Assembly: GCA_033675265.1 (NCBI GenBank)
Contig: JAUJYZ010000242.1
Span: 372,001-436,000, forward strand
Direction of reading: 5' to 3'
DNA length: 64,000 bases
DNA from: Actinostola sp. cb2023
Lineage: Eukaryota; Cnidaria; Anthozoa; Actiniaria; Actinostolidae
Of the stretch, positions 10,911-26,200 are shown piece by piece. A model generated the notes under the pieces. The model was not told where the DNA came from, ran no database searches, and worked only from the letters and a program-made list of their open reading frames with translations. The stretch's first letter is position 1; each line of letters starts with the position of its first letter. The position numbers and the translations under genes were made by a program.

Positions 10911-13900
10911 ATACTATGGTTGTGGTTTGGTGTTCCCAGAAGTCCTTGAGAGCACCCATGTGCTGGACTTAGGCAGTGGATCAGGGCGTGACTGCTTTGT
11001 CCTTAGTAAAATGGTGGGTGAAAAAGGTCACGTCACAGGTGTGGATATGACACAAGAACAGGTACTCAACACTATGGTCATAGTGTTCTTTATATTGTAG
11101 ATAAAACTCTCACTTTAATACATTTTGTAATTTTAAATAGAAAAACTACAAACTGCATACAGTATTAATTATTTTTATTTTAATACAAACCAGCTGGCTG
11201 TTTATTTATTTTATTTTATTCAATATTGTTGATGCTTTTGTCCTTAGCTGGATGTTGCCAATAAATACATTGAATATCATCAAGAGAAGTTTGGATACTC
11301 AAAGCCAAACACTGATTTCAAACTGGGCGACATTGAAAACCTTGAAAAGGCTGGAGTGAATGGCTGTTCTATAGATATCATTGTGTAAGTTTTGAACAAA
11401 TTTTTAACTCCACAACTGTTACTGCTTTTGGTTAAATACCCGTAAAGTTTTTACACTATGTCTATACATGTATACTGATATTTTAAAAGTTGAATAATAG
11501 AAAGATCCTTGCAGTGAAATAAAGGAACCTAAACAGCTAGACTTGTAATTAAGCCCAGAAAAAAATATCTGAGACCATGCACTTTAACAGCATTCAAATC
11601 CGACCTCCACGATATTTGTGTGGTGCTCCAACCACGGCAACTGAGTTGTAATGAAGCCTCATTGAAAGCAGGTCGATAGTGAGTTTACTGAGTATCATGG
11701 AGATCACGATTGGGCTATACTTTCTAAACTAAACCGTAAAGTTCCGAAAGTAGCAAGGTCGTTACTTTCGGATTTAGCAACCTTAGGTATTAACTGTTAC
11801 CTTCGGGTGGTCGCTACTTTCAGGGTGCTAAAATCGTTAACTAATAGGAGCCATACCGTATGGTGGCCTTCAACGACATCGTGTACGGTATTTTAACAAA
11901 CAACAAATATTCACAGGATCTAGAATGTATTATATTATGACTATTGCTTTTATTACATGTACATGTATTTGCTTATCAGTGTAGCAGTATATGTTCTAGT
12001 TCTTTACTTGTTGTTTGTGCTAGTGCTGTTCGCCATTTGATCTAATCATCGCTCTAGAGGGGCCGCTACTTTCGGTGGGATCGCTACTTTCAGGATTTGT
12101 TTGCAAGCATCAATTTTTACTGTACTTTCAGGGGGTTTCTACTTTCGGGGGGTCGCAACTTTTAGGAACTTTGCAGTATTTCACTACATGAGGATCTTTC
12201 TATTCTTTGATTTCTTTTGAAAATGCTGTTCATACACTTTTTCACACACTTTCTTTCCTAACACAATCATGTAGATTGTACCTGTCACTAAAGGACTCAG
12301 TGTGTACGTTAAGCTCGATGGTGGTTTCGGTGTGCCCTTAGACGGGCTGAAAACCGAGCCTATGCGTATGTGTCACAGAATGTAATAATTTATTTTAATC
12401 TACAACAATGTCCATGTATTGTTTACAGTTCAAACTGTGTTGTTAATTTGACATCAAACAAAAAGGTAGTGTTACAAGAAGCTTACAGAGTGCTTAAGGT
12501 AATGTTTACTTGCTGGCCATATTTCATAGAAAGGTCATATTCCACAGTATTCTGTCACACCACTTTTATATGGTACATGTACTGTAGATGTCTATATTAG
12601 ATCTTCTATATGTCTTGAGTGATTCACCCCTATAATAGATGATGGGATCGAAATGCAATAAGTTATGGCTGTTGCAGAGGCTACACACTAAAGTGAGAAG
12701 TGCTCTGAATCTAGAAAAAATCTAAAATGCTTGTCTGCTCTACAGTGAAAGGCATTCAGTCTAAATACAATGTGTTTATCATGCAGTCACATGTTTTAGC
12801 AAAAAGGACCAGGATTAGAATGGATCTTGTCTTGCTAAATGTTTCTCAATATTCAGCTTTTTATTGTTTGTTAATTGTCTCTGCAATGTCCATTTCGTGA
12901 ATTTTTGTAATTCATAATTTGTGTAGCATTAATGCCGACAATGTAAAGCAGCACTTGCATTTTTGTAAGTTCAGAGTCTTTATAATAATATTTAATAAGT
13001 GATATTTCTTAACTTATATTGTGCTGATATCAATATTTACATATTTTCATTTTTGAACACGCATAACTAACTAAGAGATACACCTATTCTAAAAATCGCT
13101 GTCCCTGCCGAAAGCAACAAGCAAGAAGCTGACGACCGCAAAGGGCATTGGGACTTTCTCCTTATTCATTTATTTATCCGTAGACATTTTGACAACATGC
13201 ATTTTCAAATGGCCGAATAGTTCCAAATGATTGCTATTCAACGCTCGTAGGGATAACTTCTCAAGTACCACGGATAAATTAATTAATTAGGAGATTCCCA
13301 AAGTCCTTTGCGGTCCTCAGATTCTTGCTTGTTGCTTTCGGCCCGGACAACGATATTTGGAATAGGTGTATATAATATACTGCTAAATATTAAAAGCTAT
13401 TAAAACTATTATATATAATGTACAGAAACAAAACATAAAAAATAAAACTACTGGAAGGCCTTCTGGAATTATTATTATTATTATTATTATTAGTCTTTAT
13501 TATGTCTTAAAAACAATGATTTAACTGGTACCAATTTAAATACTTTTCAAAACTGGATGTCCTGATGCAGATACAGAATACTGTACATTTAAATCACCCA
13601 GAATTATTATAATCATTTAACTGTCACAATATTGGTGTACATTTTGATTGGTCTGTTTTATTGCAAGGATGGAGGAGAGGTGTACTTCAGTGATGTCTAT
13701 GCAGATAAACACTTGTCTGATGATATCAGAAAGCATGAAGTACTCTGGGGTAAGATTACAAACCACTGTACAGGGTTACAATCTCTGACATTATTACTGG
13801 CATGATTTCATTTAATCATACATGGGTGACTTAGAGCTGAGTATCTCAGGGTCAGATTGCTTGGCTGCTGTGTTGTTCCCGACGAATGCCTGAATGCCAT

Positions 13901-16900
13901 AGTTATGGTGGAAAGTGCATTTTCAATTTTCTGCCAGCTTTTTGCTTGCATCAGCATTTTTTGACAATCATAGCTTAGCTTCCATGATGCTTAGACACGT
14001 TATTTTGCAGTCCTTGATTTTGGCTTTTTTCCTGCTGTCCAAGTGCCTGGTTTCAGTTTATTTTTGTAACCGGCATTGGTTAACATCTCGGACTGCCTAT
14101 TTGTCCACTCGTTGGGATGATAGAAGTCTCAGAATTGCTGTAAAACCAAATTTATGGCATTACACGCCTCAATCGCCTTGCAACCAAACCACTGAAATTT
14201 GCATACCACTCGACGATGTTACTCCTGGGTGCCGAACTAATCAAACTCTGGCCCATCTGGAATGTTCTCAAATCAAGATACGTGAATCATCTTAAATCCA
14301 AGCGGTATCAATGTCGTATCCCATACTATCATAATTCAACTGCAACATTTAATTTCTTGGATTTCTTGGAGTGCGGCGATGTGCATCCTCATCCTGGCCC
14401 CGACACTACTGGCAATCATCAGAATAATGGTGGAAGTTTTTGTAAATTCAAAAAGTAAAACTGAATTATTATTATCTATCATCTCCAAAAAACAGATTTT
14501 TTTTCTTACAAAGTTAGAATCAAAAAACGAATTTTATTCTACTTATGTAAAGAGAGGAACATTAACCTTCTTTCAGCTTTTTCTCAAAAGATGAAATGCC
14601 AACAAATAGATTCCCATTTTGAGTTAATCAACAAATGGATTTATCGGATTTATTTAAAACTTTGCAAAATCCATGTCTGATAATTACTCGGGCCCTTCCG
14701 AAGGAAGCCCGAGTTATAAAATGGGCTTTCTTGTTCGGTTTTAGTAGTTTTGTGTGGTCAAAGAATGAAGAAAGTATGCGACGTATTTAATCGTATCGAG
14801 TTTCAAGATTACTCAGCAGATAAGGGAATTGCGAAAACAAACGACACACAGGACTCAAGTAGATTTGAATCTTAGTTTTGAAAGCAGCTGTACATCTTCA
14901 AGCTATTAAAGGTCAGGATTCTAGTTATAATTAAACTCGCGACCAGCGATGTAACTACATCTATTGACAGAAAGCTATATGTTCAGAAGTCATACAATCG
15001 AGCCAGTCGAGTTCAGTTTTCAGTAACTCACGACGGATGTTTATTTTATTCCACGTTTGAAAAATTCAGTACGATTACAGTTGTGTGATCCTTGTTAAAC
15101 TCACGACCAGCGATGTAACTACATCTATTGACAGAAATCTATATGTACAGAAGTCATGCAAACAATCGAGCCAGTCGAGTTATTTTCAGTAACTCACGAT
15201 GGATGTTTATTTTATTCCACATTTGAAAAATTCAGTACGATTACAGCTGTGTGATCCTTGTGTGAGTCATACATCTATTACGCGACCTAATTTTAGAACC
15301 GCCGCGTAGCGCTATTTAGAACAGAATTTCCACGCTCAAAACAGGTCAGTGAACGGCAAAAATACAATCGAAATCAAAACGTCCTTAGATTTTAGGGATC
15401 TATTACGACAGAAAGCTATATGTACAGAAGTCATGCAAACAATCGAACCAGTCGAGTTATTTTCAGTAATCACGATGGATGTTTATTTTATTCCACGTTT
15501 GAAAAATTCAGTACGATTACAGTTGTGTGATCCTTGTGTGAGTCATACATCTATTACGCGACCTTATTTTAGAACCACCGCGTAGCGCTATTTAAAACAG
15601 AATTTCCACGCTCAAAACAGGTCAGTAAACGGCAAAAATACAATCGAAATCAAAACGTCCTTAGATTTTAGGGATCTATTACAGAAGAAGACGCTCAGTG
15701 ACAAGGGAGACTATTTGTGTCGGTGACTCATCGATAAAGATCTCCGACTCTTCAAGGTACGCTGTGGTACGTCTTTAAACGTATTTGAGGTCACTTGAGG
15801 TCACACTTAAATCTAACAGAAGCAGCTTTTGATTTTTAATCGATAATTCCTTTCTGATTTCGAGATAAATCGAACAAGATCTTTCAATGTATAGGCAGAG
15901 ACGGCAGATTGGTCGAGCTTTGTCACATCATACCGTAGTCTGAATCAACTGGATGTTTAAAAGATACCAAGTTCAACTTTCCTCTGCGATAACGAAGAAA
16001 CCAAAGACGTTATCAGAACCGTCTGACCATGAATATGAACCTCAACTGGACGTTCCAAGTACGTGCTACGGAAGTACGATTCGGAGATTTTTATCTATGC
16101 TCACCGACACATATATACATAGTCTCCCTCGTCACGCAACTGTCAGTCATTGTCAGGTCCCTCCTCACGCAACTGACATTGTCCTTGTCATAAGCCCGAG
16201 TGTACGCTCATTGAGCGTCTTGTTAATCTTCAAAACCGGCCCGTGTCTCCGATTTTTGATATTTTAATTTTTTCTTGAGTTATTAACTGTTTAATAGCAA
16301 AAACTAGTGATGTGAAATTATTTATATGACGTTTTGATGTCGCGTCTGACATCATTATCAAGTAAATAATTGTTCAAGTGCACAGCAAGTTGAATAGGTG
16401 AGCCCACCACCGCCCTAAGTCCGGCCCCTGTTCATATCGTGACAACGACAAATTAGCATATTGTCCTATCGAGTACTGGGTCATCGGTATGTTGAGGTAA
16501 TACATTGTTCACATACATTCTCTGCACAAGCACACAGCCTGGGTTACCTGTGAACCTTACCAAGCACACAGCCTGGGTTACCTGTGAACCTTACCAAGCA
16601 CACAGCCTGGGTTACCTGTGAACCTTACCAAGCACACAGCCTGGGTTACCTGTGAACCTTACCAAGCACACAGCCTGGGTTACCTGTGAACCTTAACAAG
16701 CACACAGCCTGGGTTACCTGTGAACCTTAACAAGCACACAGCCTGGGTTACCTGTGAACCTTAACAAGCACACAGCCTGGGTTACCTGTGAACCTTAACT
16801 GGCAAAATTATGGACTTTCTGAATTCTTCAGTTTTCACAACTTTCAATAATTGCCAATCCATCTGTGAACGAGCTAGGAAACCATTTTAGTATGTTTGCA

Positions 16901-19900
16901 TGTGATGTTTTGACTCCAGGGTTTGCATGTATTTATTGTTATTATTATTTACCACAAATACTGGAACTCACTGCACTCACAGTCTAATCTCTTAGTAACT
17001 TTTCAAATGACTTTATTTTACAAATCAGGTACAGTTTGGAATACCTGTGATGAATAATATCATGAAAACACTTGCTACAAGCATTGAAAAGTTAAAAGAA
17101 GACCATTACTTCAAGAAAACGTTTATACTCAAGCAGTACTGTGACATGTAATAAGAATAAGTATGTACAGTTATGCATCTTTGTATTCAGAATGTTTGAA
17201 TATTTTTTTAACAGGAGAATGTATAGCTGGTGCATTGTGGTGGAGAGAACTAGTGGATCTGTGTAAAGAGGTGGGACTTAGTGGACCCTACTTGGTGGAT
17301 GGAAATATTATGAAAGTTGAAAAAGAGGAACATAAAGAAGTACTAGGTATTTGTTTGAATATACGTAAGCAGTACCGGCAGGTTTGTCAAGTGACTCTAC
17401 TCCAAACTTTGTTTAAGAATCTAGTAAGAAAAAGATTGAACTTTAGTGCGATTGCATGAATATCCTACCCTCAAAAGATGCTCCCATATCTGTACCTTAG
17501 AAATAGATGGCTTATTCCTGTTTGAAACATTTTCTGTAAACAGGATATAGAAACTAGATATTTTTTGTCTATCAATGAAGGAATGGTCAACTCTCAGCGT
17601 GCGTCCATCGAGTTATGGATGCACGCGGGAGGCTGCTAATAGACCGAGTCAGCCTTATTTACTTCCGGTGGGTCACGTCACTTGTATTGGGTAAACAAAC
17701 GCGCGAATTCGCGCCAAAACGATCGATTCCCGCCAAAAGCTCAAGCTTGAGTAGCTTTGCTTTGCTGAATGAAACTATAAGCATGGTTCATTGTTGTTGT
17801 GTTAAATACTGTTCTAACAATTCTACATATCCTGGACTATCTTTTCATAAATTTCCGGACGATCTCAAGCTAAGGAAGGTAAGTGAATAAGGTTTTTTGA
17901 GTGAATAACTGGACTTTCATGAGTGGATTGAAGACAAGTGTGGGTGAGGTCGAAATTTTGTTCAACCCGAAACTTGCGATAAAAATTGTCAACAACTTTC
18001 TCTTTGCTTTATCCTATACAGATTTGGGCCAAAATAATAAGACGGGACGATCCAAAGGACGAATTTGAAGTCAGTGAACATACAAAAGTTTGTTCCGCGC
18101 ATTTTGTTGACAGCGATTTTATCAATGAATTCAGTTCGAAGCGACGACTGCATGTGGATGCCATCCCTTCAGTGTTCGCCTGGTCAAAACAGGTTGTCCC
18201 TAGACCTTTCATAGAGAAAAAGAGAAGATTGGAGGAGGAAAGGGAACAAGCATTAGCCGAGGAAACTGAGACAGCTTCTGAAGGCGAGGGATTTTGGGAG
18301 AAAACTGCACAGAAGGATTTTGTATCGAGGGGAATTAACACAAGCAGATATCGAACTACCGTGTTCGCACAGATTTTCGCTCGAGACTCTGATGAATATG
18401 GCTGACACTCCAGGAAAAAAAGCTGATTTCATCAGCCATTATACTGGATTTAAATCACATGAACGATTCATGCAGGTCCTGCAGTTTGTTCTTCCAGGTT
18501 TAGATAGAGGAAACATAATATATTGCGATACGATAACAGCAAATAATGATTGCAGAATAGACACTTCGGTGCTGTTCGACTCAGACTGCAGTGACCAGTC
18601 GTCCAGTGATTCTGACGAGGAAAATGACTTGTTAGCTGTGAAATCCAGGGATCGTAAACTACCTGTAGAGGATGAATTCTTGCTGGTGTTAATGAAGCTA
18701 AAACTTGGCCTAACTAATTTAGATTTGGTGATCAGATTTGGTATTTCCAAGGGGAGGGTATCTAACATTTTTAACACATGGATAAACTACCTCTACATTT
18801 TCTTTGGCAAGCTAAAGATATGGCCACATCGTGATATAATCATCAAACAAATGCCACCAAACTTCAAGCTAAAATATCCTGTGAATGTTATCATAATAGA
18901 CTGCACTGAATTAAAAATTGAGTGTCCATCATCCCTGGTCAGGCAGTCTCAGAGCTACTCCAATTACAAATCTACAAATACTGTAAAGTGCTTAGTAGGA
19001 GTTGATGCCAAGGGAGGGATTATGTTTGTCTCTCAGCTATACACTGGCTTGATCTCTGATAAAGAAATTGTAGTGAGAAGTGGTTTCCTAAAACTCTTAA
19101 AGAGCAAGATCAATGTTGGAGAGGTTTTACCTGGGGACAGTATCATGGCAGACAAAGGGTTTGACATTAGTGAAGACCTTGCCAAAGAAACCTAGACTAA
19201 CATTGAATATTCCACCATTTCTTGGACACCAAACAGTCTTCAATGAGAATGACGTGATTACTACCCAGACAGTAGCCCAGCATAGGATCCACATTGAGAG
19301 AGCAATAGGCAAGGTCAGAAGATTTCTCATTTTTTCCAGGAGAATTCCAGTTAGTATGTTAGGTTAACCAGTTATGGACTGTTTGCTGTATGCTCTCTAA
19401 TTTTATGGATCCAATACTAGACTAGAGAAGTGCAGTAATAAAATAATGTGCATGAAAATTTACTGGACAATGTATTAGCATCTGCAAAAAGCAAGCGATT
19501 GTCATGATCTGCTCACCACAAGCCATTGAAACTGAATAATGTTTTGGGGAGCATGGAACATTTTGATTGGTCAGAAAACAATAAGCATTCCAGGCATTCT
19601 GGGGGTGCATGTTCACAGTTTCCCACTGTAAAACTTTCCATTCCCCTGTCATATGGGCCATGCCAGATATTACAATACAATATAATATTATTTTATTGGT
19701 ACCTTGATATAATCTATTGTATACATCAGTGTAAATCCAATAAATGTGAAAAATAATAGTCGATAACAATAATAACATATTATATAATGAATCATAGATA
19801 ATGGATCATATATTGCATATTATGATTCATTATATATGTTGTTATTACTATTATTTCTCACATTTATTTGATTTACACCGATGTATACAATAGATTATAT

Positions 19901-20214
19901 CAAGGTATAGTCTCCTACGCAGCCGTCTTTAGTTCCGTCACGCAATGCTCTGCGTGACAGAACTAAAGATGGCTGCGTAGGAGACTAATCAAGGTACCAA
20001 TAAAATAATATTGTATTGTATTGAACAATTACATGACAGTATTCCCTGAAGTGGAGGTGAGTAGTGGTGGATATTTACCGAGCTACTCACCAACACTGAG
20101 GGGGATAATAATTATTGTTTTAGTGTTTACCAAATCAGTTGGATAAAAAATGGCGCTTTAATAAACAAATAAATTACAGGAGCCGGGAGTTACAGGAGCC
20201 AATCAAAATGCGCC

Positions 20215-20247
<33 letters not shown>

Positions 20248-23200
20248 ATATTATATATGTACCTATATGTATGGTTTGAAGATCGAGATAATTAATAATA
20301 ATAATAATGGTCTTATATTGTTCAGTAATTCTATACACCACCATATGAATCAACAACTTGACTAATAAGGATACCACTTATTCTATGTAAATTCTGATAT
20401 TTCATTGCAATTATGTACTAGTAAAATAAATTTGTATAACTAAACATATGAAAAAAAAAAAGTTTGTATCTAAAATAGATTGAAGAAATTCAGATCTAAT
20501 CTGCATGAACTTGTGATATTGACAGTGAAAATTATTATACATTGAATATATACATTGTAGATGTATATTGATTATTGATTTAGAAAAGTTGATAAATATA
20601 CAGATCATTTGGGTTGATTATAATTTTTATTTAGGTAAAAATGTTGCAAAAACCACCTTGTATTGTATGCAGTTCACTTCACTAAAATAATTTCCACACC
20701 ACTTTGTACAAGGTACATATTGCATGGCAACTGAAATACTGTATTTTACAATAACAGAGCATAATTTCGCAATCTGATTGGCTCTCAGCTGTTGTCAATA
20801 AGAGTACAGACACACTGTATGACGAATCGCTCGCAGACGGAGCCAGCGCACGCTTGAAACAGTTTTTCTTTCAAACTTATTCCTTGTTTTTGGATGTTTT
20901 TTTACTTTGTTATTGTAAAACACAAATTGCAGATGTTTTTGAGTTGTCTGTACTCTTACTGACACACACTTGACTCGCTACGCTCGTGATTCCACTTGAG
21001 TTTTGAACATTTTATGACGTCAAGCGTGTGTCAATAAGAGTATATACAGACAACTCAAAACCATCTGCAATTTGTTAAATTAAAATACCTACACACACAT
21101 TTGATCAGCAAAGTACTTGAGACAGTGTTGAACATAGAAATCCCTCATTTTTGGAAAAAGGGTTTCCCTCCAGTAGTGGGAGTCAAAATACACCCTTTGT
21201 ACATTCATGTTCCTTGACCCCGTCAAATAAACAACAAAATCGCACCAGTTTAGTCCTGACAGTGCAAGCTGCCCCTGCACTTGTGCATAATATCCATTAG
21301 TGTGGTCTCGCTTCAGGTGTATTTCATCATCTACCATGTGACAATGGAACTTGTCATCCTGACAGGCCTCAAGCAGGGTCATATTACGCCAGGTGTATGG
21401 GCACTTGATCTCGATAAGCCCAAAACTGTTTCTCTCTGTAGGATCAAAGACCTTTCCATCTGGTGTGGCTGCCAGGAAGGGATGTAAGGGATTAACAACC
21501 AGACCACTCTCATACACCGTAAACAGACGATGCTCTTTCTTTTGCATTTTATGGCAATATATTGTCCGAGCAAGGGATTCATTTTGTTTTCCATGGTTCA
21601 CAGATTGAACATTTGACAAATCCTTTGATACAAATAGGCTATTCATAAATGAGTCAGATGGTAACCGCTTTCTTGCTAGAACTCGTCCAAAATTTGATGC
21701 GGTAAGTCTGAGTCTTCTCTGCCTGTGCCATTCTGCACTTAATGCTTGCTGCACTGTACTGTTGTGTAATTTTCTTGCCTCAGCAGCAGAAACAGTAACC
21801 TTTTCTAGGACAGCTCTTGTTGCAGGACTGTCGGTGAATGTAGTTAAGTCAAAGGTGGCTCCATCATCAACTAGTGGAATGTCAGGAAAGGGTTCAACCC
21901 TGTTTAGCTGCATGTCTGGTAATAATGCCTCCTTGTCTTTAGTCACAGAGAACACAGACTTTTTCTTTTTCTCATCTTGGAGCTGGTAGTCTAAATAGCC
22001 ACCAAGGGGGACATTCCCAATTACAGTATTGATATGCTGAGCATTTTCTTGGTCGCTGAGCAGGTACGAAAAAGGTGGTACTTTCTGTTCCTGGGACATG
22101 GAAGCACATGTGCTCATAATTTCATTGTTACTCAGCCTGACTTTCTTTGCAGCATTATAAAGTTTACAATGTACAGGTTTGCGCTTCCTTCCCCCGTCCT
22201 TGTCCTTGCTTGCCTGGGCAAACACGCATTTCATGATAGGGTCTGCCTCTATGGTCTGTGTGCGTGGTTTGTGCCACTGCTGTGGAAGACTAGTGCAGGT
22301 CTTATCTGCTGCAATATCAGTAACTCCAAGCATAGCCCAGTGAATAAGTAGATACAGCAATGCAAACATATGATTGCAATGTCCACCAGCACTGAAATTA
22401 TATGTTGATAAAGTTTAGAATAAATATATTATTCCTTAGTGATAGGAATTATGTATATCAAATAGAAAAAGGTTTTCAAACAGTGACATAAATAATTCAG
22501 TACAAGGTTTTCTTTGCCATGCCACCCAAGCAAAACAGTGCGGCGATGCGAGTATCAATTATATTATTTGTTTACAAAATAAACAAAATAAATGAGAAAT
22601 ACAATTCTTAACTGATATTTCTACAATTCTGCCGGTCTCTGCACTTCAGAAAATGCAATAAAATTTACTCTGAGTTTCATCTTGCTACCGAAATGGTCAG
22701 CGAATTTACGATTTTACGAACATGGCTTTTTGTGTGTGTTGTGATTCCAAGACGGGAACAGTTTGTGCTGTAAAATAGTCTGATTTGACGCCTTTACAGT
22801 AAAAATAATAACTGCACACTTACCCAGCTTTGCAAGAACATTGTGTCAAGACAATTTCTCCGGTAGTTTTCACCTCTAGATTGAGGGAATGAGGCTCTTC
22901 GTTTTTCCTCTGGCTTCGGAAGCATCGCCCTTTCACGAAAACATTGTCTATGTTCGTTTTCTCCCCGACAAAAACATCGTGAACGTAATTCTCTACGAAA
23001 AACTTGTACCCTTTTTGACCTACAGTTTTCTTCCCACAACCCTTCAGGTGAATATTAATGTGGTCAGAACTAAATTTCGGCAATATTTTCAGAGATTTTG
23101 TCCATTGAATGGAAGAGGTCGACAAGACACCACTTGCGGCCGCCATCTTGGAAAATTTCGCGAACTGTTGTTTGTTTACCCAATTCAAGTCACGTGACCA

Positions 23201-26200
23201 AGCGGCTGACTCGGTCTATTATAAGCACGAGAGAAGCGTAAGAGTCGCACGAGGCATAGCCGAGTGTGACTCTAGCTTCTTGAGTGCTTAGCAGCCGACC
23301 AAGTGCATCCATAACTCGATGGACGCACAGCTGAAGCGTTGACCATTTCTTTTATAACATAGTTACTGCAAATGCAAATAAAACAATTTCATTTTCCAAT
23401 TGATTTCAGAGCGCGCGCTATGCCGATGACGTGACGTGCGTCCATTGAGTTATGGATGCACGCTCGCGCACGCTAATTAGCCAATCAGAGCGCGCGTTAT
23501 ATCAATGCTATGTTATAATGTCTATTGAATGAATGTCGACCAACCTTTGAAGCCCCCTCTCCCTCTTCACCTCCACCACTATAATGGCACTCATCTATAC
23601 TGTCTAAATAGATGCTTATCAATTGTGTGATAATACTTCCATTATTATTTTATACTAGGAGATGCCAAGTTTGTGTCTGCTACCTATCGCCTTTTTAAAA
23701 CACCAAGAAGTGATGAAAGCACAGAATACTTTACAGCTACATACAATGGTAATGCACTACTAGTTTTGATTGGAATGTTACAAGTATGTTTTCACTAGAG
23801 TATCCTCATTAACCCATTGACTCCGAAACCGGCCGTAAACATCGATACTGCTTTGAAAAATTATAACTTTCTGAATTTTCGTAACATCGATCTCATGGCC
23901 AGTTATTAGTGACAACTAGATAACTCTTCAAATTTTAACCTCAAGTAAACTGACTTACAGGTCCGATTTCATTCTTTCAAACGCGCCCTTTCCGTCCACC
24001 ACAGAAAACCCAGAGAGACGATTTTTGACGTTTTTCAATGGGCATTAGTTCAATTTGTTTTTTTCATAGAAATCAATTGACTTGGATTTTCTTCCAAAAT
24101 ACAAAATGCGTCTTTTTGACGCAATTTCATACCTCGAAAATGAACGACATTTGACTTGGATTTTCTTCCAAAATACATCATTGCGAAACAAAACGCCACT
24201 TTCTCGGCAAACTTCCATCTCTCTTCTTGATATATTCCTGAATTTTTCCCTCTCTCTTCCTTAACTCGCCGAACAATAGCCAGTTTTTCCTTAGGACCAC
24301 TTTCGCAAAACGTGCGTTTTTTCCTTCTGCACGCCGAAAAGGATGCCGGGAAAAAATTTTCGACAGCAAGATCCCGCCCTTTCCGTTTTTTAGAGTTTTC
24401 TAAAGTGTCGAAATTTCGGTCCTAACAGGCAAAAATTGCACCGCTTGCATTCTTTACAAGTCCAACGTCGCCAAAAATGTCTTTGTAGGTCCTGCAATCC
24501 ACCACAGAACAACCAGAGAGACGATTTCACAGTTGAGTCCGTCATTTTCAATTTGTCAACAAGATAGCCGTGTTTTGGCGTTAGGTTTTGTGTTTGGATG
24601 GACAAAAAATGTCCGCCACAGGACGAATTTTCTAATTTTGGCAAGTCCAAAAATGATACATGAAATGCCGAGATGTCTTCGTGAAAATCGCTGATTCTTT
24701 CGCTGCTGGGTTTTTTCTTTGCATCTATAACGGTCTCTACCACACCAGTCAAGCTTAATAATGCTGTTCTGGGAGCTTCTGTGGATCCTGGCTATAAAAC
24801 ACTCTAAAATGCAAAATGATATGGCCTCTTCAAGCAATTAAGAGGCTGTGCACGTAAGAACCGACCAGTCGCTTCCAGGGCGAAAAATAGATTCGGCTGA
24901 TTTTTACAGCATAGAAAAGGGTTACCGAACCTAGTTCAAAAATGCATTCCTTTTGGTTCAGTTTTGTATTTTCAAAGAAATATCGCCCGTCAAATATTGG
25001 TTGTCCGCTGAGGCCGAAAAACGACAATAAAATATGTCAATGACAAATCGGCTCAAAATCCTTTCTAGCGAAAGGAAATAGTCCAAAATGCCTGCCATTA
25101 CTAAAAAGAGAGCTTTATCTTTCAAGTCCGGGTTGTAGTTTTGTAAAATGTTCGTAAGTAAATTTTTTAATGGATTTTGGAATACAACACACTAAATATG
25201 CAAATTAGCAGGTCAGGTACAAAAAGCAATATTTCGTAAAAGTGGCACCAGATCCAAACTACTCATACCCCTCATTCGAACACAATAGAGGTGCACTTAC
25301 AGTTTGTACCAAAACATTTTGCGGACCAAGCTAAATGATGTTGCGAGAAGCTCGACAAAGTACCGTTCGTCATCAGGTAAAATCACTTCCGGTTCATCGG
25401 TTGGCGGCCGGTTTTCGGATTTGCAACTCTTCAAATATCGGACAATTAAACCTAATCGAAGAATAAGAGTCCTACAAGATATAAAAAGCAGAAGGAAGTG
25501 GTCGAGAGGTAACAAGTGTTTGATTTTCAATGTTAACGTGACGAAATTTAACGCTGAACTCGACATTTATTCAGTGTGACGTTTCACATCACAAGTGAAC
25601 GAGGAAACTTAAAAAACCTCGAACAAATAATTAAATAACATCAACCACAACTTAAGCAGATGAAGTTATTAACTGTAGAATCCCTGATCGATTTACTAAA
25701 CCAGATCTAAACGAAATTAGCGGCTTGTATCACAATCACGTACATATCATGTACATTTCATGTAAATTATCTTTGCCATCAGAAATATCAATTTGTTTGA
25801 GCGACCGCTGCTTTTACTAAGACATCCAAGCCATACTACAAAATGTCAGATGTTTGTTCTTTGTTCAAAACTACTTCTACGTCCTGTGGAGCGTTTTTAT
25901 TTTTGTACGAATGTCGTGACAACATTAAGGGTCACTTGCGTGAAGCATGATATGCCATTGACTGATCACGCTCATACTGCAAAGGGCCGGACTCGATCAC
26001 ATTTCACTCGATGAAGTAAAAACGCAAGTCTGTCCTCGTTACAGTCTTGGTAAATATTAGAGGCCTTCGAGATCGTGCCAGTATCCTAACCACGGTATAT
26101 CATCATCAAAAGACAAAGGGCGCGATGTTATTAATGACCTAATGGGCAATGGCAAAATAAATACACCTGTTACTTGGGCTCACGTAAAATCGACCAACCT

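Larger units (their letters stand above)
17585..23344. mobile_element. ISL2EU-like DNA transposon with transposase and YqaJ genes
   Basis: Ends GGTCAAC...GTTGACC are flanked by AT on both sides. The TIRs share CGTCCATCGAGTTATGGATG and, further in, GACCGAGTCAGCC and TTGGGTAAACAAAC. Two convergent genes lie inside: a THAP-DDE transposase (+) and a SWIM/YqaJ nuclease (-). This pair is the hallmark of the ISL2EU group within the IS5-like eukaryotic transposons. At least three AT-rich or hairpin insertions are nested between the genes. The right TIR has an extra hairpin of about 67 bp (23221-23290) missing from the left. It sits in the AS3MT intron between exons 17215-17346 and 23659-23748. Confidence 0.82.
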
